Source: Macrolepiota albuminosa (lineage: Eukaryota; Basidiomycota; Agaricomycetes; Agaricales; Agaricaceae). From it: 64,000 bases of DNA. The translations under genes were made by a program, and so were the position numbers. How positions within the stretch are numbered: position 1 is the first letter of the stretch; each line of letters starts with the position of its first letter. The stretch lies in the NCBI GenBank assembly GCA_027475525.1, contig JAMWFC010000023.1, positions 1 through 64,000 of the forward strand. Reading direction: 5' to 3'. The notes under the pieces were generated by a model, which did not search any database, had not been told where the DNA came from, and worked only from the letters and a program-made list of their open reading frames with translations. Of this stretch, positions 46,901 through 57,995 are shown piece by piece.

Positions 46901-48977
46901 CACCATTGAGCATTCAAGTAGCGATTAGTTTTATCATGCACAATAACGGTGCAGCTTGAGCGGTGGTGCATGGGGACCACCATTGAGCATTCAAGTAGCG
47001 ATTAGTTTTATCGCATAGTTGCTCCTGGAGGGCGTGCAGGCAGCACGGCAAGTGGTACTTATACTGCTTGTTCTCGTCTATGAGATTAATCTCATGGTTC
47101 ACCTCCCGCCATGGTGGGAGCTCCTCCTTGGTCCCATTGACCATGTCGGCAAATTCTTCTTGCCATTGCTGATGCAACCGAGGAATATCTTTCTCACGAA
47201 GGCTTGTCACCTTCTGCTTCCCCTTCATGCGTACCGGGGGAAGTACTTCCACCATCTCTGAGGGTGGTCGAGGCGGCGGTGCATACTGCTTGCGCATTGC
47301 GAGCACCCGATTGACACTGTCATCGAGTATATGTAGTCTCAGTGGAGCACCCGCTGCCACTGCCTTATAAGCCACGAGGCTTCTTCCCTCACGTACAAGT
47401 GAGTACGCTACGGACACCTTGTCCAAGGCTGGCTGGCGATACGCTGGTTTGACGGTCATCCGTCTCTGGTGCGCAGTTCGCGCACACGTGGCTGCCACCA
47501 GCTCGTTCCACTCTTGCGGCATTCGGGGGTCGTATGCCCAGTCATACTCCGGTAGGGGGGCTGGTCGCTCCCATAGGGACTGTGTGTCCCCCTCTTCTGA
47601 GGCTTCCGCCTCTCGGATGCTGTCTTCCAAGTCTTCCAACTTGACTTGTGAGGACGTAGGTGGACATACATCCACTGAGTCCTCCCGTCGTCTCGCCTTT
47701 TGATGGCGTTTGTCTGGAGGCCTTGCGCCTCAAATCTCAGGAGCGATTATTCGCTTGTTGCTCCTCTTGGAGGCTTGATACTCCTCCTCGCTCATCATTA
47801 CCACGTTGTGGTCTGCACTCAGTCCAGGCATAGCCTGCACTTCCTCCTTCACATCCTCCACGGCTGGCACTCTGCGCCGGCCAAGTCATGGAGAGTCCTT
47901 GCATTTCTCCATAGTGCGATGACGTCGCAGACAATTATCAGTGTTGTCTGCTGTAGCTCGTTTGGCTGGGATCACTTTCCCATTCACTATTACCTGACAG
48001 TGGTCAAAGTCTAGTATGACTTTGTTACACTGCATGAATGGCGTTCCCAGTATCATATCGTAGCGATCGAAGTTCGCTACGTCCATGTATTCCCGGCTAT
48101 GTGAGCCCAGCGTTTGGACATTCACATTTGTCCCATACTGCACCATGGCTCGGCTCCCTACGGTGCCCAGCTGTAACGCCAATGGCGTATCCAACTCCTG
48201 CACAGATATTCCGTACACATGGGCAAACTGGGGCGTTATGCCCGATGTAGTACTCCCAGAGTCCCATAGGGTCCATGCCTTGTGGCCGTCTACGTCCACA
48301 TACGAGACCAGGCACTCCTTGTCTGCTCGTTTCAATGTAGGGCGCTGCAAAGTGCCCTCTGCACAACGAAGGGTCACCTTCTTCATCCGAACCACGTTAT
48401 TCCGTTCGGGGTCATTTGCGGACGGCCAATCCGTCATCGCCGCTAGGCACTCAGAGTCGCTGTCGCGACTGTAATACTCATTGTCGTAGACGTCGTCATA
48501 TACGTCAACTGTGACGTACTCCTCCCCCTCCACGACCACACTCTCAGGCTCGGCGCCCGATGCCTCCTCTGGGGGCTCCTGGTTGTTTGTGGGGTGCTCT
48601 GCCTCAGAATCGGCAGATACGTCTCCATCACTCCCACTCGTAGCTGCAGTATGTGCAGCTCGAAGGTGGGCGCGGGGTGTATACCCCTTCCTCAGGGTTC
48701 CTGGCTTTGCAGGGCAGTTGGTAGCGTAGTGGCCTGGTTGGCCACACACAAAACAAGTCCCCGACTGCCCTGGTGGGTTTAGGACGTTCTCCATCCGGCG
48801 CCCGCTCTGGGCGTGGGCAGCTCTGCCCTCGGTTCGCAGCAGGGGTTCTGCGTACAACAAACCGCGTGTTGCGGTCACGGTCCAAATCGGTCTTTTTGGC
48901 CAGGAAGGTCCCCACATGCTGACCCCGTGAGGGTGTCCCACCAGGCGGTAGTCGCCTGGGTCCCCCTTTGTGTCCAC
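43927..48977 (-). pseudogene. Ty3 pol: zinc knuckle, protease, RT, RNase H, integrase, chromodomain
   Basis: A CCHC knuckle (CFVCGQPGHYATNC) comes first, then retropepsin with catalytic LWDSGST and MILGTPFM. Reverse transcriptase has SKIDLTDAYEQVHI and the YLDD box (HVYLDDIFIYSD). RNase H has CDASKTGIGA, HELETLAILEAL and ITDYKALEFF. Integrase has the HHCC zinc region (H...H near ALVGHFGAAQTLGYIRRW, then CASCAACQR), MDFVGPFPESRGFDYLWVV, SDRDSKFTS and HPQTDGQTER. The C-terminus has a chromodomain, EWFVECIIGHRW...LEFEVRWSLGDTTWEPHSHC. One frame covers all after collapsing the 46859-47012 duplication, with TGA stops at 47886, 47730, 46561, 44752 and 44395. Chromodomains usually guide insertion to heterochromatin. 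Confidence 0.92.
46859..47012. repeat. 77-bp period tandem duplication 7 (Ty3 RT)
   Basis: Exactly two copies of a 77-mer, breaking the reverse-transcriptase frame until collapsed. Confidence 0.97.
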
Positions 48978-49333
48978 TCCGATGTTCGTAGTGGTTAGCA
49001 GTCTTCAGAGACTGCTCATACCGGATGGCATATGCCACAAATTCTTCCACATTGTTGACTTCTGGGGACAATCCATCCTCACGTATCAAATAGCGGCGCA
49101 TGTCCGCTGGAATGCCGTCCAAGAGCGTTTCGAGCATTGTATACCCGTCTGGGTATACTGCCATGTTCTGGGCATGGTCATTAAGGGTATCATAGAACCC
49201 TTGTACTCCCAACTTCTCGGTGTACTTGGCAGACTGGAAGTCCCGCCTTGCATCCTGGAGCGTTGAGGGGTGTACGAATCGATTGTACAGTCCTGTAAGG
49301 ACTCCTTTAAACGTCCAGTCATATTGGACACGG

Positions 49334-49488
49334 TTGACGTGCAGTACTGCCCGTCAAAACCAACCCATGGCCTCTCCGGCCAAGAACTCAGGCAGAACAA
49401 AGATTTGTTCTTGACGTGCAGTACTGCCCGTCAAAACCAACCCATGGCCTCTCCGGCCAAGAACTCAGGCAGAACAAAGATTTGTTCT
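49334..49488. repeat. 77-bp period tandem duplication 8 (Ty3 gag)
   Basis: Perfect copies with period 77; overlaps the next duplication. Confidence 0.97.
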
Positions 49489-49601
49489 CGTTCCATACGG
49501 TCACCTCCGTATAAGCACATGGCGCCTCTCCGGCCAAGAACTCAGGCAGAACAAAGATTTGTTCTCGTTCCATACGGTCACCTCCGTATAAGCACATGGC
49601 G
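49447..49601. repeat. 77-bp period tandem duplication 9 (Ty3 gag)
   Basis: Perfect copies with period 77. Part of it shares sequence with duplication 8, so a 41-nt piece appears three times. Confidence 0.97.
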
Positions 49602-49654
49602 AGATGGGTGCATACATCCATCGCCCAATCTTCCAGGTCGCTGAACTTGGACGC

Positions 49655-49809
49655 GCCTGTATAGGCGCGAATGTGCCTACTGTCTGCTTTACGCAGCTTC
49701 ACTCCGTCTGGTAACTGTAAGGTTACGCCCAGCCTGTATAGGCGCGAATGTGCCTACTGTCTGCTTTACGCAGCTTCACTCCGTCTGGTAACTGTAAGGT
49801 TACGCCCAG
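49655..49809. repeat. 77-bp period tandem duplication 10 (Ty3 gag)
   Basis: Perfect copies with period 77. It introduces the apparent stop after the first gag segment. Confidence 0.97.
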
Positions 49810-51533
49810 GGCATCATTGACTACTCGATGCAGATGATCGTGCATGGCTTCACGATGCATTTGAATGGCTTCCCGCTGACCCGGGGATCTAGTCGCCAAA
49901 TCAGCGGCATGGGGAAGTGACTTCCCCCGTCCACCTTGCAGAGGATGTCCCGAGCCTCCTTGACTGTGGGCATAATTGCCCTCGTCTCGAGGAATCGACC
50001 TAGGGCCATCATCCTGGCCGTTACCAGGGACATCACGTCTCGTGGCACCATCTCGATCGAGGAAGTCTCCTCGATCATGATCGTTGCGCCGCCCTGGACC
50101 TGGAGAAGCTTGATTCTCCTGACCCTGCGTGACGAATTGACGACGCATCTCGTCAATGGGCTTAGTGCCCTCGAATACGATGCCCTGATCATCGATAAGG
50201 GACTGTCCCTTAGTCCTGAGGTCGCCATTGCGCATACGTTGATACGTGACTCTGTCGCTCAACGTTTCGGCCATGGGCACGCGCAGCATCACGGATGGCT
50301 TGCTCTCCACTTTGAGCACAGTACTATTGTGCCCATCTGGACCTGACATATCTGTCCTACGGTCTTGGTTACGCATGTGCGGGGGCTCCTCACGCCACCC
50401 TTGTCCTGCTGGAGTATAAAAAGTACTCACTGGTCTTACTTCGGGCACTTCTTGCGCCCGTGCTAGTGCCTCCACTAGCTCGATTCCGACGTCTTGATTG
50501 CGTTGTGCCGAGCATTCCTCGGACGTGTGGCTCCAGGGGGTCGAGACCCCCAATTGCCGTGTGGCCTTACGCTGCACATACATTTGCAGCTCCATAGTGA
50601 GCACTCTCACCATCAAATCAGTATATTTCGTACTGAATACATTGGGCACTTCGTGCCCTTGTCGCCTAAGTGCTACTATATGGGCTGACGCGTAGCGCTC
50701 GAGTCGCGCTTGGGTGGTGTATTTCATCACCTCTGGGTGCAAGTCCCAGAACACCCGCAAGCGCACGGTGTACGCGGTTTTCAGCCGCTGTTCCTCTGCT
50801 CCGGCGTCGTCGTCACTTGACGACTCCATCACCTCCTCTGGAAGCTCTACAACCTCCAGAGCTTCCTCTACTGCTGGTGAGCGCGGGAATCGATCTTCTG
50901 CGTGGTATACTTCAGGCCTTGCAGCCTCCTCCGGTACCTCTTCTAAGCGGGCTTCCACTACTTTAGAAGGCATTGGACCCGCTGTGGACTGCCTGGTCCC
51001 ACTGCTCTGGCTCGCAGGGAGGGCTCTCCCAGTCCGTACTGACGACTCGGCGTCTCCTGGGACGCCATAGGTGCCGGTTGACTGTCGGCCGTCCTGCGGA
51101 GGTCCTTTGGAAGCCAATCGGCTAGACTGTCGCGGTCCTCCTGGCAGCTGCGTAACTGGGGGCGTTAATCCCCCGGGCATCTTGTCCTGGAGGCGTTGCG
51201 GACCGTCCTGCTGTGAGCTTTCAGCTCTCCAGGCCTCGCTCTCATTCCCGGCCAGGTCGGTACTCTGACCTCGGTCTCGAGCCTTGGGTCTTACCTGACC
51301 CGCATTGGACGCTGACGTGTCCTGGGTGTCTGCTGGGTCTCCCCGTAGGTCGTGGGCATTTCGCCCGCCGTCAGTGGGCACTGCAGGTATGGGATTACTC
51401 ATCGATTTCCTGTTTGAAATTTGCACGGTGTGGCTGTGCAAGAAGCTTGAGAAGCTGATAGAGTTCTGTCAACGAACTCAGTGACTGACGTCAGATGCTA
51501 GGCAATAGATCCTAGCTGGCGGATTTAAAAAAA

Positions 51534-51767
51534 TGTAACGAAGTTACAGGGATTGTAAGAGCTTAGGTTCACACTGCACAAAATCAGACCAGTCCGGTCT
51601 ATTGACTATGTAGTATAAACACAAAATAAGCTGCTTTGTAAGCAGCAGGGTAAACTAATTATATACTAATGTAAATAATATTATATTATAATAAATATAA
51701 TATAATATTTACTACTATACAGTAAGTAAAGCTATGTGGCCAACGCCACATAGCGGACTATGCTACA
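51534..51767 (-). repeat. 5' LTR of the Ty3 element
   Basis: A 234-bp LTR with TG...CA ends, two transitions from the partner LTR. On the minus strand it is followed by a T-run and AAATCCGCCAG, not by a recognisable TGG-type primer-binding site. Confidence 0.95.
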
Positions 51768-51772
51768 GCAAG
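51768..51772. repeat. Ty3 target-site duplication, right copy
   Basis: GCAAG, matching 40088-40092. Confidence 0.93.
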
Positions 51773-54700
51773 ATAAAAACTCACACGTCAGTGCGCCAAC
51801 GTGAGGAGCTAGACACGAAAATTGAAACAAAGGAGCTATTAACAGCATTAAAACTATCGAACAATAGCTCAGCGCCAGGACCAGATGGCATCCCGTATGA
51901 CTTCTGGAAATCTTTCAATGACCAATTCATAAACGACTCAAGACAGATCCAAGAAGAAGGCTCTCAAAAGCCCACCTGCAACATTATGGAATTATTAGAA
52001 TTGCTATATGAAGACATCCAAAAGTATGGGATGTCAGATATCTCAACCTTTGCAGAAGGGTGGATGTGCCCCCTGTATAAAAAGAAGGAACGCACAGACA
52101 TAGAGAATTATAGACCAATAACGTGCCTGAATACAGACTATAAATTATTCACCAAGATTTTAACGACTAGGTTGTCACATGTCATAAAGGACCTGGTACA
52201 CCCAAGCCAGGCTGGGTTTATCCCAGGTCGAAGTATCACGGAGCAGACCAAGCTGATAAGGCTAATAATACAATACGCGGAGGCTAAGGAACAGAATAGC
52301 CTTATTGTCGCCCTTGATCAGGAGAAAGCTTACGATAGAATAGAACACGAATATCTGTGGAGAACCTTGGAGGTTTTCGGTATACCACAGGGATTTCTAA
52401 GCACAGTAAAGTCCCTATATGCCAACGCAGAAACCAGAATAATGATTAATGGAGTGATGAGCTCACCATGGAAGATAGAAAGGGGGGTTCGACAAGGCGA
52501 CCCACTTTTGTGCCTGCTCTTTGACTTAGCCATTGAACCACTAGCTGCCTCCCTTAGGGAATCAAATCTAAAGGGATATGAGATCCTGGGCAGCGTAGAA
52601 AAACTGATAGCCAACCTTTTTGCGGACGACACAACGACGTTCCTATCAATGCACGACGACATCAATGATCTTAACCTGATACTAGAGACATGGTGCGTAG
52701 CATCAGGAGCGAACTTCAATGTCAATAAAACAGAGATAATTTCCATTGGAACACCTGCATATAGGGAATTAGTACTGCGTGAGAGAGTAACCATACCAGG
52801 TGGACCAGTAATCCCAGCGAATATCAGGATCGCAGAAGATGGCACCCTGATCCGGATCTTAGGTGCTTGGTTTGGAAATGCGGCGGATTTAAATGCCCCC
52901 TGGGCTAATGTAATAGAAAAGATTGATAAGAATCTCAAGAACTGGGATAAAAGTAATCCCACGATGGAAGGGAGACGACTGATAGCTCAAATGGTGGTAG
53001 CCGGAATGTCCCAGTACCTGACTCAGGTACAAGGGATGTCCAAACAAACAGAGAAACTACTGGTAAGGAGAGTTGTGAAATTCATGTGGGCAGATAAAAG
53101 CTCCCAGGTAAACAAACAGACAATGTTTGAACCCTTTGGAAAAGGAGGAAGAGCCCTGGTAGACATAAGAACAAGAAACAAAGCAATTGACATCATGTGG
53201 CTAAAGTCCTACTTAAACTTCAGCCAGGACCGCCCCCTATGGGCTCTGGTAGCGGACGCTCTGATGGCAGTGAAAACGTGGACAATAGGGTTAAAATATC
53301 ACCCTTCCTGCAGACCTGGAAGACAAGACTCTCACCATGAAAAGAAACAAGCCCCGATATAGCGGGCCTCTTCAGAACTGCAGCTGAGTTCAATGTGAGG
53401 CCTGAAGGCCTCGCTTTTAACAGAGCTGCCCTAAGGAGCATGCCAATGTGGTATCACCTGGCAGCCGACAAAAAGCTCAGGAGGATGAACCACGGAAGGA
53501 TAGCGGAATGCCTGAAAAATAAGCATAATGCCCTCCTGGTAGGAGATATGGAAAAGCTAGCAGGGAAAATAAAGAATGCGAGCCACCTCAAATCGGATGA
53601 GTGTGAATGTACAGACTGCAAGAGTATTGAAGACCTAGTCGGATGTCTACACCCAGACTCGTGTGTATCCAGAGCAAAGGAAATGCTTGGGACCCTTCCA
53701 GAGAAGTGGGATCCACGGGCAACTCAGCCAGACGACAGGCTAAACCTCAGAATGGAACAAGAAGGCAGTGACACGAATAATAACGATATAATATTCGATG
53801 CAAGACTAGCAACAAAAGGTCCCTTAGCAGATATCTTTAGGATCTTCACAACAGGCCCAGCATACAACACCCTGTATTTCCCAGTATCCAGTAATGATGA
53901 ACATGCGCCCCTGATAGCGATGGTGAAAGGGAAAGAAAGGACAAAGAAGATCATGAATCTGACGCATACTGGAGCAAGTGCGGTTTTTAATGGCAGACCT
54001 GACCTCAACATAAGCCGGAAATGGCCAACACAGGAGCAGGATAGAGGAAGTGAGAACATGATAGCGGTAATCCTCGCCTCCCTAAAAGCGGGCACCAGGT
54101 CCCCACTGACCATCAATATAAGATCACACGAAACAATATCGTCACTAACTGAGGACCTACAGGAAAACGAAGACAGGGGTTTTCTGAACACTAGAAATGC
54201 CGGGCTGATAAGAACAGTGATAGCCCGTCTGAGAATGCACTCAGCCCCAATATGTTTTCAGGAGATTAGAGACTTCCCACACTCCGCGGAAGAAAGACTT
54301 GCAAACAAATTAGCGAAAACTGCTCTAAATAGTAACCGGCTGATGTCCCTCCCCCCCATACCCACAGAACTGCATCTGACAGGGGTAAAATTATCGAAAA
54401 TAACCCAGGCAATAGCTTACAAATCGATAAAATCAATGGCCCCCGCCCCGGTGAGAAGGAGGACGAGCGAGATGTTACAAAATGTGAAGATGACGATAGG
54501 TAGATACAACAAAAAGCTCCCAAGTGAGAAACAAATATGGGCAAGTATACATGACGTGGATCTAGCAAAGCCGACCAGGGTTTTCCTCTGGAAGTGTATG
54601 CATGATGCATACAAGGTTGGATCCTATTGGAATAAGCCCACTATGAATCAGGAGCTTAGAGTTAGAAGTATATGTGCCCACGATCACAGTATTGACTCCC

Positions 54701-55203
54701 TCAACCACATCCTATCAGAGTGCTCCTGCGTGGGACAAGAAGTGGTTTGGGAAAGCGTCAAGAATACATGGAGAAATAGAACAGGAAAGGACTTACCGAA
54801 GCAGAATATATCCTCCATCCTAAGCAGTCTTCTGATAAACATTAAAGATGAAGGGGGTCGCATATCTCCAGGACTGACGAGGCTACACAAAATTCTGGTA
54901 ATAGAAGCAGCGTACTTTATCTGGGCAGCAAGATGCGAAAGAGTTATTAATAACAGTGGAAGCCAATACACACCGATCGAGATTGTAAACCGTTGGAGCA
55001 AAGTGTTGATGAATAGAGCTGAACTGGACGTCAAGCTAACTAACAAGAAACTTGGCAAGAAAGCGATCCCCCAAGAGCTGGTAATAGAGACCTGGAAAGA
55101 CACAGGAGCAGTGGACCTGAGCGCATTGTCAGACCAGGAGGTCATGACGCAAGGCGGGGTTTTAGTGGATAGTGGGCCCGATCCGAGAGACGGAGTTGGA
55201 TAG
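51773..55203 (+). pseudogene. LINE ORF2, 3' part: RT, RNase H, Cys/His tail
   Basis: ORF2 resumes in frame after the Ty3 element. Reverse transcriptase motifs appear in order: SSAPGPDGIPYDFW, IENYRPITCLNTDYKLFTKI, HPSQAGFIPGRS, IVALDQEKAYDRI, RGVRQGDPL, and the catalytic NLFADDT. A frameshift at about 53.30 kb and a TGA at 53338-53340 then interrupt. The frame from 53395 carries an RNase H-like region (about 53.9-54.33 kb, ending AEERLANKLAKTAL) and a Cys/His cluster, ICAHDHSIDSLNHILSECSC, as in other LINE C-termini. It ends at 55203. Confidence 0.87.
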
Positions 55204-55377
55204 GAAGACAACCGGGGCCGGTAGTCCCACACGCGTGCGTAAATGCATTTCCTCGCGGAGAAACATAGAAGCTGCCCCTCTAAGAGTGGAACCTGGTTTC
55301 AATTCCGGGTGTGCAGTATAGCGGGCAAGAGAGTCTCGCCAAGGGCGTCGGCTCTCAGGCCAATGTAAACGCTACTC

Positions 55378-55378
<1 letters not shown>
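55204..55378 (+). other. LINE 3' UTR
   Basis: About 175 bp between the ORF2 stop and the poly(A) run. It contains a GGTTTCAATTCCGGG stretch that resembles a tRNA T-arm. I do not see the rest of a tRNA. Confidence 0.6.

Positions 55379-55409
<31 letters not shown>
55379..55409 (+). repeat. LINE poly(A) tail
   Basis: An uninterrupted run of 31 A. The last two overlap the target-site duplication. Confidence 0.95.
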
Positions 55410-55411
<2 letters not shown>

Positions 55412-55422
55412 AAGGCAACCGT
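55408..55422. repeat. LINE target-site duplication, right copy
   Basis: AAGAAAGGCAACCGT, identical to 34212-34226. Confidence 0.93.
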
Positions 55423-55766
55423 TTTGCAAGCACACATAATTTGTGAGAGATATTTTCTTTTTTAGGAAGTGGTGGACATGATGTCAGCTAAAACTTGACT
55501 TGATACAAAATCAGAAAACCAACAATAATCGAGTTAAGTCTTTCTATCGAATACATCAGGCTTATATACGTAGAATAAATATGTTAAAGTATAAGGAGTT
55601 CATGACGCAATGAACGAGACAATAAAAGGGAGAAAGGAGGTTGTAGTGAATCAATAATAGGGATAAGGGTAACAAAGAGGAGAAAGGAGGTTAAATAAGT
55701 CTCATTAAGTCTCAACTGCGGTCGACTCATGACAAAACTGTCGTCCTTCAAACCTATTCTTTTGTG
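55423..55766. other. AT-rich spacer between LINE and Crinkler copy C
   Basis: About 340 bp with no gene. A short repeated motif (GGGAGAAAGGAGGTT and a near copy, near 55630 and 55680) is the only structure seen. Confidence 0.5.
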
Positions 55767-57995
55767 TTTGACTTGTACGATGCAGATATGAACGACATAT
55801 TAAACAACTCGTCACCCCTCTGTGACCATGATGATGCTGCGCGACTCCTCTCTCGACTGTGTCCAGATTCCATAAAGCAGAGCATGGAAAGTGACTTTGG
55901 CTCTTCCGAGTCATTTGCTTGTATATTATTCAGGAACTCGCACTTTTTCCGCCGCGTTGAGGATGCACGAGCATCAGGGAACCTCTGCAGATGGCGATTC
56001 AGAGTCGTATCCCGCTCTCGAAGACATCATACGTACATGGAGAGATTGTCTTGCATCTTTCGAAGGTATTCCCATCACATTCGTGGTTGCAGGGATCCAA
56101 ATCCCTCAGAGTTACTTTCCTCCATCCTCACAAGAATGGTCCTCTTGGAGGTGGACTTCGGACACAGGTGATTTTGACGATCCAGAAACCCAGAAAAAAT
56201 ACATACTCTCATTCCTCCCGCCCTCTCTCGCGCAGACTCCAAAAGTGGAAGTTCTCTTTAGGCGTATTTGGGATTGGTGTAGGCCAAGGCAAGTTTCTCA
56301 TGTTTAATATGATAATTACTAATGGCCTTTATTGTAGGCACAGGCTGACCGCTAGTTTGGTAGCCATGTTGTTGATGGACGGAGTTGTTCACCCTCACGG
56401 TGTCCTCAATGAGTACATCAAAAAGCTCACGGGTTTTGCCATGTTTGATGCCGAAACTAAGGATCTTGTCACTGATGAAGGGCAATGCGATGTAAAGGCA
56501 TTTTTTTCTAATATTGGAAGCCTTGTGAGAAGTGAGATACTACACTGAACTATCTATCAAGCAGATCCTCACTGTTTTTCTTTTAGATCGCCCCCCAGTC
56601 AAATCGACAACGCATGAAGTCATCATGCACTATATCATAACTGGTCATCATCCACAATGCTTTGGGATTGGCAGAGTTGATCTCGTCAGTTCTGGCGTCG
56701 GTCAGTTCAAAGATAAGGATATGAGTCAGATATCATTAGACCAGCCGGGACCTCTCATTGCTGCTGCCATCTGGCTCTCTGACAGGTCGCCGCCTTACAA
56801 TGACAAGCCACGATCTATGACTTCGTTCACCGACTTTTGTTCCCATACCCAAGGCCACTGGGCCAATGGCGACACTTATGCACCTGCAAGCTATATTGCC
56901 TTGTACTTGACTTTTGTTCCCATACCCAAGGCCACTGGGCCAATGGCGACACTTATGCACCTGCAAGCTATATTGCCTTGTACTTCGCTCATGTCTTCAC
57001 AACTACAACAAAAAATCATCTCTTTTCTGAAATTTTTACGATACCGACTGCTACTGCGTGGCTGGCTGCAAGTGAAAAGTTCCCCACGCAACTGGTCAAA
57101 CTGCAGAAAGGCCAGGATGGTGTCATTCAAGAAATGATCATTACATCGTCTTCCCTTCTACCAGATGCCCCTCCGCTCGGGTACGCGGCATCTTCTGCTG
57201 ATGATGTACTCGCTTGGTTGCGACACAAGCGTCCAGGAGTCTTTTGTGTTTGTCCTCCAGATTTTGAAGCTGACCTTATTTTTGTTCTGAAGCGTTGCGA
57301 GGGGTATCTATGGGTCGTACTTCGCACCGCAGGTCGAGGTTCTTCAGATTCACTCAGCCCAGAATATGTGTATCCTGAAGGTCATTCTGAGGCTGGGGTA
57401 CGTTTTTGTCCTCTCCCGTTCTATCCCTCTGACTCTGAACCCTGTGTGATTAGGGACCTCAGGGACCTCTTTGGAATGGGAAAGTTAAAACACTCAGTAC
57501 AGATGAGCTCTGGCCGGAATATGAGCACATCACCGTGGAAAACTTGTTTTCTAGGAGTCAAGTGCGTCATCTTGCCGATATTTTCATATATGAATATCCA
57601 ACGGGAGACGATTAGATGGATGGCGAACGTGTACGTCAGTTGTCTGTCGAAATGTTGGATGGGATGCGTTCAAGGCCCTTCCCAATGGTCTTGCCCCTAC
57701 CGATCGGCTTTCCCTGCTGCGCGTAGTCGCGACTTTTCCTTCAGAACCTGCTTTGCCTATACAGAAGACGAAAGAATCTCCTGTAGCCGTACTAAATACT
57801 GCGACTTTCAAAGCAGTGACGGAGGCCATTCCGCCACAAAATCTTATTCAAACACTGGTCTTGAGCATGCATAGCAAAAGGTCTTCCAAATATCCCGACG
57901 ATGACTTTTCTCCTGTCAGGCCGTTTTCTATGACAGGGAAAACGAAAAGGAAACCGCGGGAACTTCAGATGAGGTTTCGGAGGATGACTTGAAAT
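55767..57995 (+). pseudogene. truncated Crinkler-like copy C (duplicate of B)
   Basis: This segment matches copy B (25918-29047) closely at both ends but lacks about 1 kb, joining B's position ~26125 to ~27125 at about 55977. The deletion removes the P-loop and Walker B regions and changes frame, so no NTPase remains. The GC-AG intron (56289-56337) and the REase region are kept, again without the expected lysine. A 77-bp duplication (56832-56985) and a small insertion near 57662 disturb the frame further. Confidence 0.85.
56832..56985. repeat. 77-bp period tandem duplication 11 (Crinkler copy C)
   Basis: Exactly two copies of a 77-mer. Copy B has a single copy at the corresponding place, which supports an artefact. 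Confidence 0.97.

Larger units (their letters stand above)
48628..51441 (-). pseudogene. Ty3 gag
   Basis: The frame starts at 51441, or at the second Met at 51402 (MSNPIPAVP). After collapsing three 77-bp duplications it runs open to 48628, about 860 codons. The N-terminal half is polar and disordered. A coiled or helical region (for example TQARLERYASAHIVALRRQGHE) follows, then a capsid-like region with SKFSDLEDWAMDVCTHL, GVLTGLYNRFVHPSTLQDA and EEFVAYAIRYEQSLK. The zinc knuckle lies in another frame (47886-48977 ORF), so one indel occurred at roughly 48.77-48.93 kb. Since the knuckle normally belongs to gag, I read this as damage rather than programmed frameshifting. Confidence 0.82.
40093..51767 (-). 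mobile_element. chromodomain Ty3/gypsy LTR retrotransposon with extra 3' ORF
   Basis: The element is 11,675 bp as printed, about 11.1 kb after collapsing seven 77-bp assembly duplications. Order on the minus strand is 5' LTR, gag, zinc knuckle, protease, reverse transcriptase, RNase H, integrase with C-terminal chromodomain, a third coding region of about 1,074 codons, polypurine tract and 3' LTR. LTRs differ at only two of 234 positions, so insertion is recent. In-frame stops and one frameshift make this copy non-autonomous. The coding sequence is unusually rich in short inverted repeats. No tRNA primer site starting TGG is seen next to the 5' LTR. Confidence 0.95.
34227..55407 (+). mobile_element. 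APE-type LINE with RNase H, carrying two nested insertions
   Basis: This full-length non-LTR retrotransposon begins with GGGGGGCC and ends in an A-run (55379-55409). It is flanked by a 15-bp target duplication. ORF1 is a gag-like protein with a zinc knuckle. ORF2 has apurinic endonuclease, reverse transcriptase and RNase H regions. The set fits fungal Tad-like or related LINEs; I cannot assign the clade firmly. Removing the Ty3 element plus its target duplication (11,680 bp) and the ORF1 insertion (1,074 bp) leaves about 8.4 kb. Both ORFs now contain stops or shifts, so this copy is not autonomous. Confidence 0.92.

Noticed and set aside
55280..55320. tRNA-like sequence in the LINE 3' UTR
   Set aside because: Only a T-arm-like stretch is present; no anticodon or D-arm can be folded around it.
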